DNA of 55,065 nucleotides from Bacteroidia bacterium. GTDB lineage: Bacteria > Bacteroidota > Bacteroidia > UKL13-3. Of this stretch, positions 43,101 to 51,949 are shown piece by piece. The number at the start of each line of letters is the position of its first letter. Position 1 is the first letter of the stretch. Location of the stretch: positions 1-55,065 of the forward strand of contig JAGPCK010000016.1 of NCBI GenBank assembly GCA_018058135.1, in the 5' to 3' direction. The notes below the pieces were generated by a model. That model had not been told where the DNA came from. It did no database searches and was given only the letters and a program-made list of their open reading frames with translations. Made by a program: the position numbers and the translations under genes.

Positions 43101-44509
43101 ATAAAACGCACCCGTTGTAATACCGATACTGTAGGATTAAAGGAAGCGAGCATGGCGTACTGTGTTCCTCTTCGGGTATAGCTTACAGTGCCTGCAGAGG
43201 TGTTTAAGGTAGTACTTGCTGAACGTGAGGAGGTGTAGATATAAATATTATCATTCTTGTCAACAATAACCTCACCTCTGTAATTATCACCATAATTGTA
43301 AGCTAACGGGGCATTGGCAACACTGTAGTTGTTTGTTTTTCCATTGAGTCCATCAATACCTACATCACCTAAATAAGTTGAACCGCGCAATGCATTTCCA
43401 GCGGTACTCAAAATGGTAACAAATATGTCAGTACTACCATTAAAACTTTTATCATATCCTGTAGAAGATACCGGAAAATCGGAGGAGGAGGTAGTACCCA
43501 TAATAACCAGTTCATTTTTACTGTTTACTATAAGGCTATGCGGTTGTTCGTCATGTAATTTACCTCCCAGGTAAGTGGCATAAATTAAACCTGTTCCGCT
43601 GGGGTTATATTTCAAAATAGCAACGTCTGTCCCCATGCCGCTGCCGCCCTGGTAGTTTACCTGAAAAGCTCCGGGAGTAGAGGGGAAGCCCACATCAAAA
43701 ACGTTACCTGCGGAGTAAGTATTTCCCTGATTGTCGTATGTGGCGGAAAAACCAAAATTATCGGCCTGCGAACCGGAGTAAGTGGCAAAAATTACTTCAG
43801 GGTCAATGATTACTGTTTGGCTGAAAGAAGTCTGCTCTGTTTGAAAGCTTACTACGTTACTGTTCAAACTAAATTTGCACGAAATTTCTTTTTTACTACC
43901 TGCATCAAAATGAGCAAAGGGCTTTCGTTCCATAATTTCCCGAACGCTATTGCTTACTTTTAGTTCACCATTTTGCAATGCCAGTGATGATTGTCCTTCA
44001 TACTTCAGTTTTATTTTGGATATATCTGCTCCGGCATGCACTATAAAGTTGTACTTGAGCTGCTGATCTTCTGCCAGAAATTCGAAGTCAATTCCCGGGT
44101 AAATATCTTTGAGTACTATGTGTTGCCATGCCCTTACATCTGTTTGCCAACGGGAGGCATTGCTGCCTATAAAGTAGTTGAAATATTCTGCTGAGGGTTT
44201 GTAGTGTTGTATTTGCGCAGGAAGCTGCCCGCCCTGAAACGTGATGCGTATGGCATGTGCAGGAATAGGTTGATCCGGAATTTCACCGTGTTTTACTTCG
44301 TGCAGTTTTAATGCATCGTATAAAACGTAGTAAAGACCTGTCTGCTGAACATACAACACACCACCACCAAGGTCGGCTTTAAAAAGAATGTGCTCGGGCC
44401 ACTGACCTTTGTTTTCAATGAATTTATACCCACCGGCAAAAGTTCGGTTGGTCAGCAGGGTAAGCAGACAGAGCAAACAGAAAATAAAAATATAATGTGT
44501 TTTTCTCAA
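40145..44509 (-). CDS. Giant secreted protein with SBBP propeller and T9SS type B (CHU_C) domain
   Basis: 1454 residues from a TTG start that overlaps the stop of the upstream TPR gene (TTGA); no ATG fits before the signal peptide (RKTHYIFIFCLLCLLTLLTNRTFA). The N-terminal 230 residues resemble DUF7948 (FIENKGQWPEHILFKADLGGGVLYV). Residues about 235-740 are SBBP-type propeller repeats (ATYLGG and YVTGQTD motifs). Several fibronectin-like modules follow. The last 85 residues (FVPTAFSPNGDGLNDDW to TYSGW) are the gliding-motility-type CHU_C end, used for T9SS type B export. It is probably an adhesin. Confidence 0.88.
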   Translation of the reverse strand: MRKTHYIFIFCLLCLLTLLTNRTFAGGYKFIENKGQWPEHILFKADLGGGVLYVQQTGLYYVLYDALKLHEVKHGEIPDQPIPAHAIRITFQGGQLPAQIQHYKPSAEYFNYFIGSNASRWQTDVRAWQHIVLKDIYPGIDFEFLAEDQQLKYNFIVHAGADISKIKLKYEGQSSLALQNGELKVSNSVREIMERKPFAHFDAGSKKEISCKFSLNSNVVSFQTEQTSFSQTVIIDPEVIFATYSGSQADNFGFSATYDNQGNTYSAGNVFDVGFPSTPGAFQVNYQGGSGMGTDVAILKYNPSGTGLIYATYLGGKLHDEQPHSLIVNSKNELVIMGTTSSSDFPVSSTGYDKSFNGSTDIFVTILSTAGNALRGSTYLGDVGIDGLNGKTNNYSVANAPLAYNYGDNYRGEVIVDKNDNIYIYTSSRSASTTLNTSAGTVSYTRRGTQYAMLASFNPTVSVLQRVRFIDGTGHVAGYGLNFNADQSQIYLCGGTTTGDVFTTSNGYQNTYAGGTADGYLMRIETATFTTLSSTFFGTSTYDQIYFVQVEESTGRVYVTGQTDNTNFVSTAGVYKVNLGGIFISAFNSDLSSLIYSTTIGSNAAGNIGTEISPSAFLIDRCGNVSFSGWGGETNNNYNSATGKTTGMPTSTNAYQQNTDGSDFYILVMSGKLDKVIYATYFGGPQSEEHVDGGTSRFDDKGIVYQSVCGGCRGFSDFPTSTSAWSRTNNSFNCNNATFKINLNNSLKAPVFLTDTFLTVYATDSIYYPFSIFDPDQDDSVFFSYSGKVFNPDSTGGNPARIIGPTKGKKNLSAALVWGTKCVNARTDTMDISISIRDNACPDQKFAFGRIRILVKPIPDVLPPELSCIKSIDSNTTQLVWTADKSVNQRFFKQIVMNKVFPDESVQAPFHQMTQNIDDSLIDLNTPQHKLNDFCYYMYGVNVCNKNSDTTRFSCTKLYPDTAVYNPFDMAMDTVLTAMATDSFYYNFTIKSKKPRKYTLKFEFSGEILAPGNISVNTGKLEGSGGIDEAWGKISWKPLCQDLREDTFTIHLLVWDNACPVPNSRTNRIHIRVVPPPSPAPPTFYCVKKLNDNSVRVRWEYDTTDKFFAYHLLYRKSPSGEVRLLGKFMKGEVLEFIDNTALAQNFNNYCYYAKGVNICDIPGDTSEPTCTLLDPKFSPGPVNMNYVTVVDNKEVEVRFTKSKEKLIEQYRIYKRPNDPDEQFLLYQVFDTAFSGIFTDTAVNVKQQSYCYKTTLFNECGLESKEAYEHCTILLKGESLPFRHQLRWNPYTYWKLPAENYRLKRTDPFIPELDIETISPLKKETTDTSMYDDCGLYYYRVVARENAKSTTSFESSSNTIELIQKPLLFVPTAFSPNGDGLNDDWLNVPSFVKTFNLKLFNRWGEMIFETNDRHFRWDGTFKSNREHDDVFVYLITYSGWDNKMYVTSGDVTMIR

Positions 44510-45732
44510 AGGAATCGTTTGCTTTTGTGTTGTTTGAATTTGATAAACTCTTTGCTTTTAACTGATTTGAAATTTTCATCAGCCAAAAATCTTCTCACAT
44601 TAGCCGACTTGGCAAAATAACCCATTTGTGCCGCTTTTCGCAGTTCTTTCACACATAAATCTTCGTTTTGGTTTAAGGCGTGGCATTGAGCTATTTTGTA
44701 ATGAATGAAGGCGCGGTAAGAATAACCAACTTCTTTTAACAACTGATGAAAGTAAGTAGCAGCCTCTGAGTAACTCTCCTGAGCCATAATCAGATTTCCT
44801 ATTTCCACTTTTACAGCAATAGAGTTAGTTGAATCATGGGAGAGGCAATAGTCCAAATCATCGGATGCAGCTTCAAAGTTTTTTTGTGCGGTATATATTT
44901 TTGCCCGTTGAAAAAATGCGGTAGGGTCAGTGGAGTCCAACTCAATGGATTGGTTAACTTCACTAAGTGCTGTATCGTATTCTTTGAGTAAAAAGAAGGC
45001 CACGCTTTTGTTTTTATGAGCTATGGCCAGTTTCTGATCTTTGGCTAAGGCCAAATCAAAATCGGTAATGGCTTGTTTGATGTCATTGGTGTGCACGTAA
45101 TTGATGTGCTCATAACGTACATTAAGTACACAGCCCCTGTTGTTGTAAATGATAGCATTGTCAGGATTGAGTGATATGGCTGTGTTGTAACAACTATAGG
45201 CTAATCTGTGTTCACCTATCTGTTGGTAAGCCTTGCCCAGATTGTTGTATGTCTCCGCTTCATCGGGGTAATACTTTAAGGATTTTTTCAGGTAACGTAT
45301 GGCTTTTTTATGTTTGTTGTGTTGGCTGTAAATAGTTCCGATAAGCGTGTACAGGTCTTTATTTACGTAGGGGTTCATAGCAATGGCCCGTTTAAGGTCA
45401 CGTAGGGCATAGCGATCTTTGTTATTCAGGTACCTGCAAAAACCCCGCATATACAGGGCATCATCGTCACCTCCGAAGTATTTCAGGTAAATGTCGAGAT
45501 TCATTTCAGCACTTTTGTAATCTTTGCTTTTGTAATCCTGAACAGCCCTGTATAAAGCAGCACGAGCCAACAGAACATCGCTGCCACTATAAGCTGCTTT
45601 AGGTGTTGGTTTGTAATACCGTTGAGATCCTCCCATGTACCGTTGAGGCGAATACCCTGACTGTGCCGTAGCATTTACCCACAGCAGGAGGACAGCAAGC
45701 AAGCACAGTGAACGATACAGTAGTGTAACCAT
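44506..45732 (-). CDS. Exported TPR-repeat protein
   Basis: About 408 residues from the ATG at 45730-45732; the signal peptide is MVTLLYRSLCLLAVLLLWVNATAQ. At least eight TPR units can be read between residues 45 and 380, such as AETYNNLGKAYQQIGEHRLAYSCYNTAISLNPDNAIIYNNRGCVL and AIAHKNKSVAFFLLKEYDTALSEVNQSIELDSTDPTAFFQRAKIYTAQ. TPRs bind protein partners. The next gene, for the giant T9SS cargo, overlaps its stop, so it may serve that cargo's export or assembly. Confidence 0.82.
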   Translation of the reverse strand: MVTLLYRSLCLLAVLLLWVNATAQSGYSPQRYMGGSQRYYKPTPKAAYSGSDVLLARAALYRAVQDYKSKDYKSAEMNLDIYLKYFGGDDDALYMRGFCRYLNNKDRYALRDLKRAIAMNPYVNKDLYTLIGTIYSQHNKHKKAIRYLKKSLKYYPDEAETYNNLGKAYQQIGEHRLAYSCYNTAISLNPDNAIIYNNRGCVLNVRYEHINYVHTNDIKQAITDFDLALAKDQKLAIAHKNKSVAFFLLKEYDTALSEVNQSIELDSTDPTAFFQRAKIYTAQKNFEAASDDLDYCLSHDSTNSIAVKVEIGNLIMAQESYSEAATYFHQLLKEVGYSYRAFIHYKIAQCHALNQNEDLCVKELRKAAQMGYFAKSANVRRFLADENFKSVKSKEFIKFKQHKSKRFL

Positions 45733-45823
45733 GCGCAAGGTATTACTAGTTAATTGTTTGGCTAAGTTACGGCATTGATTCCGAAAAACCTTGCCTTAAT
45801 AATAATGGAGACAGATGAAGGCC

Positions 45824-47065
45824 TCAGAAAGTTGCCTGAGTTGATTCTTTTTTCCCGTTGCGTATAAAATGGATGGTTACGGTGTCGCCTTTTTTGAATT
45901 TGGCTAAGGCCTGCATGTAGTCCTTCATGCCGCTAATTGTTAAATCATTTATGCCCACCAGTACATCACCGGCTTGTAATCCTGCTTTTTGTGCGGGTTT
46001 ATCCGGACTTACTCCATCCATCCTTAAGCCCGGCCCTTCAAAAGAGTAATCAGGCACTATACCCAGGGTAACTTTGAAGGCCACACGATCCGTTTGTGGG
46101 TTACGCGTAGGCAGAAAAGTTGGTTTGGCCTCTTTGGATGTTTCATTAATTACTTTGACTATAAAATCGAGTATCTGTTTCTGTCCGTAGAAATTAATTT
46201 TTTCAATGTCGTCTGAAGGTTTATGGTAATCGCTGTGCAAGCCCGAGAAAAAGTGAAGAACCGGAATATTTTTCAGATAAAAAGAAGCGTGGTCAGACGG
46301 ACCCATTCCGGCAGAGTCTGTTTTCAGTTTCAGGTAGGTATTATCTGCAATAAGCTTGTTCAGTAAGGGCTCCCATAGCGCTGCTGTGCCTGTACCTGAT
46401 ACCATCAGCTTGTGGGTGGAGTCATTTAAACGGCCTATCATATCCATGTTAATCATGCAACTGATTTTCTCTAACGGAAAAGTAGGGTTATTGGTAAAAT
46501 ACTTTGAGCCCAGCAATCCTTCTTCTTCGCCTGAAAAACAAATGAACAGAAAGTTGTAATTTTCTTTGCGGTCGTTTTTAGCAAAATGATGAGCCAGTTC
46601 AATTACACCGGTGGTGCCTGATGCGTTGTCATCCGCACCATTATGTATCTGGTTAACGGCTTCTTTGTCCATGGAGTTTCCGGCATGGCCATAGCCCAAA
46701 TGATCATAGTGTGCGCCAATCACAATGGTATATTCGGCATCATTATTCAAAAAGCCTACAATGTTTTGTCCTTTGGTTTTGACGGTGCCTTTGTCAGAAG
46801 TATCGTGTGGATTGGGGTTGTATTTCATAGGGAATTCCTGAAAGTAATACAGGTTCCCCATGGGTTGTAATCCGGCTTTTTCAAATTGCTTAATGATATA
46901 CTTGGCTGCTTTTTTCTCGCCTTTGGTACCCGGAAAACGTCCCTGAAGCTTATCTCCGGCTAAGTAAGTGATGTGCTTTTTTATTCTTTCCGTCTCAATC
47001 TTTTGTGCATACAGGCGGAACGAGCAGATAGCGATACACAGGTAAAGTAGAATTAGCCGTTTCAT
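45824..47065 (-). CDS. M28 family metallopeptidase with C-terminal PDZ domain
   Basis: About 413 residues from the ATG at 47063-47065 with signal MKRLILLYLCIAICSFRLYAQ. The two-zinc centre is visible: GAHYDHLGYG (first His-Asp), GADDNASGT, SGEEEGLLGS with the catalytic Glu pair, NMDMIGRL and SDHASFYLK. A PDZ domain closes the protein (GPGLRMDGVSPDKPAQKAGLQAGDVLVGIN). It is an aminopeptidase-type enzyme in the periplasm or outside. The PD40 gene lies 27 bp upstream. Confidence 0.92.
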   Translation of the reverse strand: MKRLILLYLCIAICSFRLYAQKIETERIKKHITYLAGDKLQGRFPGTKGEKKAAKYIIKQFEKAGLQPMGNLYYFQEFPMKYNPNPHDTSDKGTVKTKGQNIVGFLNNDAEYTIVIGAHYDHLGYGHAGNSMDKEAVNQIHNGADDNASGTTGVIELAHHFAKNDRKENYNFLFICFSGEEEGLLGSKYFTNNPTFPLEKISCMINMDMIGRLNDSTHKLMVSGTGTAALWEPLLNKLIADNTYLKLKTDSAGMGPSDHASFYLKNIPVLHFFSGLHSDYHKPSDDIEKINFYGQKQILDFIVKVINETSKEAKPTFLPTRNPQTDRVAFKVTLGIVPDYSFEGPGLRMDGVSPDKPAQKAGLQAGDVLVGINDLTISGMKDYMQALAKFKKGDTVTIHFIRNGKKESTQATF

Positions 47066-47091
47066 TTCTGACAATAATTTAGTTCAGCAAT

Positions 47092-48129
47092 TTAGTCAAT
47101 CCAATCGGCAATAAACAAGTTGGTATCCCGTGTGCCTCCGTTGTTGCGGTTGGAGGAGAATACCAGTTTTTTGCCATCAGGTGAAAACATGGGAAAAGCG
47201 TTAAATTTACTTTCGAAAGTAATTTGCTCCAGGCCTGTTCCGTCAGTATTTATCATGTACAATTGAAAATCATATCCACGCGCGGAATGGTGGTTGGAGG
47301 AGAACAGAATCTTATTACCTGAAGGGTGGTAAAAAGGGGCCCAGTTGGCTTTACCCAGATTGGTGATTTTTTTCAACTCGCTGCCATCTACATTGCACGT
47401 GTAAATCTCCATGTTGGAGGGCGCAACTAATCCTTTTGACAGAAGTTCTTTGTATTCTTTTACTTCAATTTCTTCAGTTGGGCGGGAGGCTCTGAATACT
47501 ATTTTATTTCCATCAGGTGAAAAGAACGCTCCGCCATCGTAACCTAATCCAAAGGTGATTTGTTTCTGGTTGCTGCCGTCAATGTTCATGGTCCACAGTT
47601 CTAAGTCTCCTGAGCGGGTGGAGGTAAACACAATTTTATCTCCTTTGGGAGAAACTGTTGCTTCAGCATCATAACCCGGATTGTTGGTGAGTTGTCCGGT
47701 AATCTTACCTTTCATATCAGCTACAAAAATGTCGTAGGTGGAATCTATTGACCACAAATACTTGCCTGAGGTAGCAGGGGCCGGGGGACATTCTTTTCCG
47801 GTCAAATGTGTAGAGGCATAAAGTATATGCTTGTTGTCGGGCATGAAATACGCACAGGTTGTGCGGCCGTTTCCGGTGGAGATAAGAGCTGGTTTATACG
47901 TGGTATCTCCGCTTTTTTTCAGGTTGTAATGAAATATCTGATCGCATTTTAAACCCCAGGCAGGGTTATTACTTTGAAAACTGAGGTGTTTGCTGTCGGG
48001 ACTGAAATAGGCCTCTGCATTGTCACCCCCAAAGGTGAGTTGTTTTAAATTACTCAGGTGTTTTTCATTGCTTTGTGCCCATACTCCTGAAAAGGAGAGA
48101 AGAAGTAAAAAAATGTAAGTGTATTTCAT
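47092..48129 (-). CDS. PD40/TolB-like beta-propeller protein
   Basis: 345 residues, signal MKYTYIFLLLLSFSGVWAQ. At least five PD40 blades of the form FSPDGKKLVFSSNRNNGGTRDTNLFI or VSPKGDKIVFTSTRSGDLELW. Such periplasmic propellers bind proteins or peptides; with the downstream M28 peptidase this may form a substrate-handling pair. No catalytic site is seen. Confidence 0.85.
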   Translation of the reverse strand: MKYTYIFLLLLSFSGVWAQSNEKHLSNLKQLTFGGDNAEAYFSPDSKHLSFQSNNPAWGLKCDQIFHYNLKKSGDTTYKPALISTGNGRTTCAYFMPDNKHILYASTHLTGKECPPAPATSGKYLWSIDSTYDIFVADMKGKITGQLTNNPGYDAEATVSPKGDKIVFTSTRSGDLELWTMNIDGSNQKQITFGLGYDGGAFFSPDGNKIVFRASRPTEEIEVKEYKELLSKGLVAPSNMEIYTCNVDGSELKKITNLGKANWAPFYHPSGNKILFSSNHHSARGYDFQLYMINTDGTGLEQITFESKFNAFPMFSPDGKKLVFSSNRNNGGTRDTNLFIADWID

Positions 48130-48221
48130 GTGCAGGTTTTAACGGCCGCAAAGGTATTCAGGCTGCTGAAGCATCAGCCATCAGCAAGCCTTAGAATTGT
48201 AATACTTCGGTCAAAATAAAG

Positions 48222-48569
48222 CTAGTTAATGTCCCAGCTGTCGCAAAGTAAATCGATGTATTTATTCTCATCGCGGGTTATTTGCTCATCGGCTTTTACC
48301 AGTTTAATGGCAAATTTGAGGAAATCACTTCTTTCGTGCTCAGTGGAATCACTGAAAAAATCTTCCGCAGCTCTGCGGAAATGATCCATGTAATCTTCGC
48401 GTTTCAGTGTGCTTAAAATTTCCACTTCATTGTCCATATTAATGTAGAAAGGGAAGTTTTCTTTCAGGTACTTAACTATCACTAAACCCTCTGGTCCTGA
48501 GAATTCGCCATCAATTTCAGATAGTAGCATCAGCATGTGGTAGCCCGATACGGCTTTGTTCATCTTCAT
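48222..48569 (-). CDS. TerB-like fold protein
   Basis: 115 residues, all helical. LMLLSEIDGEFSGPEGLVIVKYL and FAIKLVKADEQITRDENKYIDLL match the two halves of TerB-like domains, which are linked to stress and metal response and often bind other proteins. The acidic residues that would bind a metal are present (SEIDGE, KADEQ). The role is not shown by context. Confidence 0.7.
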   Translation of the reverse strand: MKMNKAVSGYHMLMLLSEIDGEFSGPEGLVIVKYLKENFPFYINMDNEVEILSTLKREDYMDHFRRAAEDFFSDSTEHERSDFLKFAIKLVKADEQITRDENKYIDLLCDSWDIN

Positions 48570-48629
48570 GATGCAATGTTAAGGAAGTGATTTCTAAAAA
48601 CTAAATAAAATCTTGTGAACTGATTAAAA

Positions 48630-49817
48630 TCATTCACCCGGAGTGTAAGCATACACTACCTGATATTCTGCTTTACGAAGCTTAGGAGCAACCTGACCTA
48701 TGCGTAAGTCTCCAGCTTGTGGTGTTGGTTCGCAGATGTAATATTTTTTGCCGTTATATACAATCGGTTTACCCGCTGATGATTCAAATTGTACAGCAAT
48801 GGTAACATGTGTAGGATACAGGAGTACAATCATGGGGCGGTTGTAAATTTCTTTTACCAAATAGAAGAACAAAGAGGCTCTGTCATCACAATCGCTTTTG
48901 CTATACAACAAGGTTTGCTCAGGAGACAATCTTTTTTCTTTACCGAATTGCTCTTGGTCGGTCTCAAACCCAAATGCATATCTGGAGAAGTGCATCAGGT
49001 AATCTACGCCTTCTTTCTCACTTAAATGTTGTAGCTGTTGCTTGAGCAAAGGGATAAGTGATGAATATGTAGTGCCTGATACGGGAATGTTAAAATAAGT
49101 ATCAAAATCAACCACAGGGTAATTTTGAAAAATATTTTGCACCTGAGGATTCACCTTTACCTGAAAGGTATACAATTGTTGTTTGTATTCGAACTGTAAA
49201 CTTTTTTCAGTATAGGCCTCCGGACTGAAATCAGGTATCTGCGTTACTTTATACGTAAAGGCTTGCCCGCCTTCAGGAATTTTTACGTTCACTTCAAATG
49301 CCGGATTTTTTTTGAAGTCGATGCTGCCGAAGTCATGGTAATTTAAGCAAACATACTGATTGCCGTTTTGGGTAAAATAAGGAATGTCGTAAATGTTTTC
49401 GTTTGATTTGATATAAAACAATAGCTGGTTGCTGTTGGCAGAAAGTTTTACATCATACCCTGATTTGCCCATGAGAAACCATTTGTAAAGTGTGTACTGC
49501 TCGTAATGTTTTGCTTTAGGACTTATGGCTTCACTGGCTTTGCGCACCAATTGGTAGTAGAACCAGTCGTTGAGGTTGTACTGTTTTTTGTAACTAGTCA
49601 GTTGGTTAATAACAGGTTGGTAATTAGCGCAGGTGAGTTGCTCATAGAATGCTGAGATATGCTGCTCTTTCAAATCTTTAGGTAACTCTACGTATATGCT
49701 GCTATCCGTTTTCAGTTCCAAAACGGTGGAATAAAAATTGAACGTAATGGTATGTGCTCCGGCTTCTGTTTTTAGGAACAGCAGAAAGAAACTCAATATT
49801 ATACCCCTGAACGCCAA
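48630..49817 (-). CDS. Exported transglutaminase-like protein
   Basis: 395 residues from a TTG start with a signal-like N-terminus (GIILSFFLLFLKTEAGA). The C-terminal 120 residues show a transglutaminase/cysteine-protease core: catalytic Cys in SKSDCDDRASLFFYLV, His in LLYPTHVTIAVQF, and an acidic third residue in YYICEPT (Glu in place of the usual Asp). The region before has no known domain. It may act as a peptidase or be inactive. Confidence 0.68.
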   Translation of the reverse strand: MAFRGIILSFFLLFLKTEAGAHTITFNFYSTVLELKTDSSIYVELPKDLKEQHISAFYEQLTCANYQPVINQLTSYKKQYNLNDWFYYQLVRKASEAISPKAKHYEQYTLYKWFLMGKSGYDVKLSANSNQLLFYIKSNENIYDIPYFTQNGNQYVCLNYHDFGSIDFKKNPAFEVNVKIPEGGQAFTYKVTQIPDFSPEAYTEKSLQFEYKQQLYTFQVKVNPQVQNIFQNYPVVDFDTYFNIPVSGTTYSSLIPLLKQQLQHLSEKEGVDYLMHFSRYAFGFETDQEQFGKEKRLSPEQTLLYSKSDCDDRASLFFYLVKEIYNRPMIVLLYPTHVTIAVQFESSAGKPIVYNGKKYYICEPTPQAGDLRIGQVAPKLRKAEYQVVYAYTPGE

Positions 49818-49929
49818 TGTGTCAAATTCTATTTACACAAAAGTAAACAATATTTAACACTAAATTAACATACGTGGCAGGTTATTTATTCACCAGCCCT
49901 AAAAAAGTGTATGGGAATGTAGAAAATGA

Positions 49930-50655
49930 CTATTTGTTTGCGGGTCGTAAAGAGTTATCCGGTGCTTTAATATCCGGCACGAGACGAATGGCTTTGGTTT
50001 TTATTTTTACCAATGAACGGTTCATCAGAAGGTTTTTCTGATGTGTGGCCTGGTATTTCGGGTACAGTAATAAATCAGCATTGTGAAGATTAAGTACGTG
50101 TTGATTGACTATTTTTTTTGCTTTACGGGAAGGTGTTCCCATAATCTGGTTGTTGATGGCAAAACCCATACATAAGCCGGGAATAAGGGTTAGTCCCAAA
50201 GGTACACGGTAACCATCATTCACACGCTTGGATGTGCTACCAATAGGAATAGGGATAGGTACGCCCGGAATGGAAAGGTTATTTGGTTCACTTACTGTTT
50301 TTCTACGCTGACCTATAGCTTCGCGAATGGCCCATGCACTGCCTGCAGATAAAGCGAGGCCAGTAATAACACCGGAGAAGTTGATGTTGAATTTCCCAAC
50401 CCTTACAAACGCTCCTTTAATCATAGGTTGCATCACATTAAGCGGGTCACTGCCACCTAAGCGGGAGGTATATACCACACCCAGGTAGCTGGTTACCTCT
50501 GCTTCGGCCTCCATATCATCCAATATGAGGTAGTCGGAGCGTTTGAGCGGATCTAATGCGGTATGAGTAGCATTTTGAGCAGATGCGATTTGCATTATAC
50601 CCAAACAAAGAACAGGCAAACAAGCATGTAGAAAACGTTTAATAAGGAAAAGCAT
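49930..50655 (-). CDS. Hypothetical exported protein
   Basis: 241 residues with a signal peptide (ALCLGIMQIASAQ-like, from about residue 12 to 27). A hydrophobic stretch FSGVITGLALSAGSAWAI could be a TM segment or barrel strand; the end is basic and lysine-rich. I recognise no family. It lies alone between the transglutaminase-like gene and hppD. Confidence 0.5.
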   Translation of the reverse strand: MLFLIKRFLHACLPVLCLGIMQIASAQNATHTALDPLKRSDYLILDDMEAEAEVTSYLGVVYTSRLGGSDPLNVMQPMIKGAFVRVGKFNINFSGVITGLALSAGSAWAIREAIGQRRKTVSEPNNLSIPGVPIPIPIGSTSKRVNDGYRVPLGLTLIPGLCMGFAINNQIMGTPSRKAKKIVNQHVLNLHNADLLLYPKYQATHQKNLLMNRSLVKIKTKAIRLVPDIKAPDNSLRPANK

Positions 50656-50759
50656 GTTTTAAGTTTTGATTTCATCAAAAGTAGCGTAATTCACTACTGA
50701 AAACAAAATCCTGCACAAAGCGTGTGCTTCATGCAGGATTTGCATTTTATGGATGGCGA

Positions 50760-51911
50760 CTAAAGCGTGCCCCTTCGGGCTTGTTCTGCTTCTATAGATT
50801 CAAATAAGGCCTGAAAATTTCCTTTACCAAATGATTTGGCTCCTTTGCGCTGAATGATTTCAAAGAAAAGGGTAGGGCGATCTTCAACAGGTTTGGTAAA
50901 TATTTGTAACAGGTAACCTTCCTCATCGCGGTCAACCATAATGCCCCATTTTTTCAATATAGCAATGTCTTCGGCAATATGGCCAACTCGGGTTTCTACA
51001 GTGTCATAATAAGAACCCGGTACATGTAAAAATTCCACACCACGTTTCTTCATTTCAGATACAGTGAATACAATATCGTCAGTAGCCACTGCGATGTGCT
51101 GGCAGCCAGGTCCTTTATAAAAATCAAGATATTCTTCTACCTGCGATTTCTTTTTACCCACTGCCGGCTCATTAATAGGGAACTTAATGTAGCCGTTACC
51201 ATTGGTCATTACTTTACTCATTAAAGCGGTGTATTCCGTACTGATGTCTTTGTCATCAAACGTTACCAGATTGGCAAATCCCATCACATTGCCATAGAAT
51301 TCTGACCATTTATTCATAGCTCCCATTTCTACGTTTCCTACCATGTGGTCAATGTATTTGAGACCTGTCCACCCAGGATTGTAATCAGTTTCCAATTTAA
51401 CGTAACCGGGTAAAAATAACCCTTTGTAATTTTTGCGTTCAATGAACACGTGAACGGTATCGCCATACGTTTGTATACCACTCATGCGAATTTCTCCGTC
51501 TTTGTCTGAAATAGTTTGAGGAGGCATGTAAGGTTTTGCACCCCTCGAAGTAGTTTGGTTGAAAGCACCGTAGGCATCATCTACCCATAAGGCAATTACT
51601 TTTACCCCGTCACCGTGTTGGCGCAAATGCTGAGCCATGTCACTTTCTGGGTCAAACGGTGTAGTGAGTACCAACCTGATTTTTCCTTGTTGTAATACAT
51701 ATGATGTTCTGTCGCGTAATCCTGTTTCTAATCCGGCATAAGCCAAATCCTGAAAACCCAGTGCAGTTTTGTAAAAGTGTGCCGCCTGCTTGGCATTGCC
51801 CACAATCAGTTCCACGTAATCAGTGCCGTTGATTGGAAGAAAATCCTGAGCCTGATCAAATATTTTTTGTCCGCTGTAAGTAAAGTTTTTTACGGAGGTT
51901 AAATCGGTCAT
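50760..51911 (-). CDS. hppD: 4-hydroxyphenylpyruvate dioxygenase
   Basis: A non-haem iron enzyme that makes homogentisate in tyrosine breakdown. 383 residues with two vicinal-oxygen-chelate domains. Iron ligands are His in YIDHMVGNV, His in GCQHIAVATDDI and Glu in LFFEIIQRKG, and the C-terminal helix GNFQALFESIEAEQARRG closes the site. It lies 38 bp downstream of hmgA, forming a tyrosine-catabolism pair. Confidence 0.95.
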   Translation of the reverse strand: MTDLTSVKNFTYSGQKIFDQAQDFLPINGTDYVELIVGNAKQAAHFYKTALGFQDLAYAGLETGLRDRTSYVLQQGKIRLVLTTPFDPESDMAQHLRQHGDGVKVIALWVDDAYGAFNQTTSRGAKPYMPPQTISDKDGEIRMSGIQTYGDTVHVFIERKNYKGLFLPGYVKLETDYNPGWTGLKYIDHMVGNVEMGAMNKWSEFYGNVMGFANLVTFDDKDISTEYTALMSKVMTNGNGYIKFPINEPAVGKKKSQVEEYLDFYKGPGCQHIAVATDDIVFTVSEMKKRGVEFLHVPGSYYDTVETRVGHIAEDIAILKKWGIMVDRDEEGYLLQIFTKPVEDRPTLFFEIIQRKGAKSFGKGNFQALFESIEAEQARRGTL

Positions 51912-51949
51912 GATATTAAAAATTTATTGGTGTTAATGAATGAAAATAG

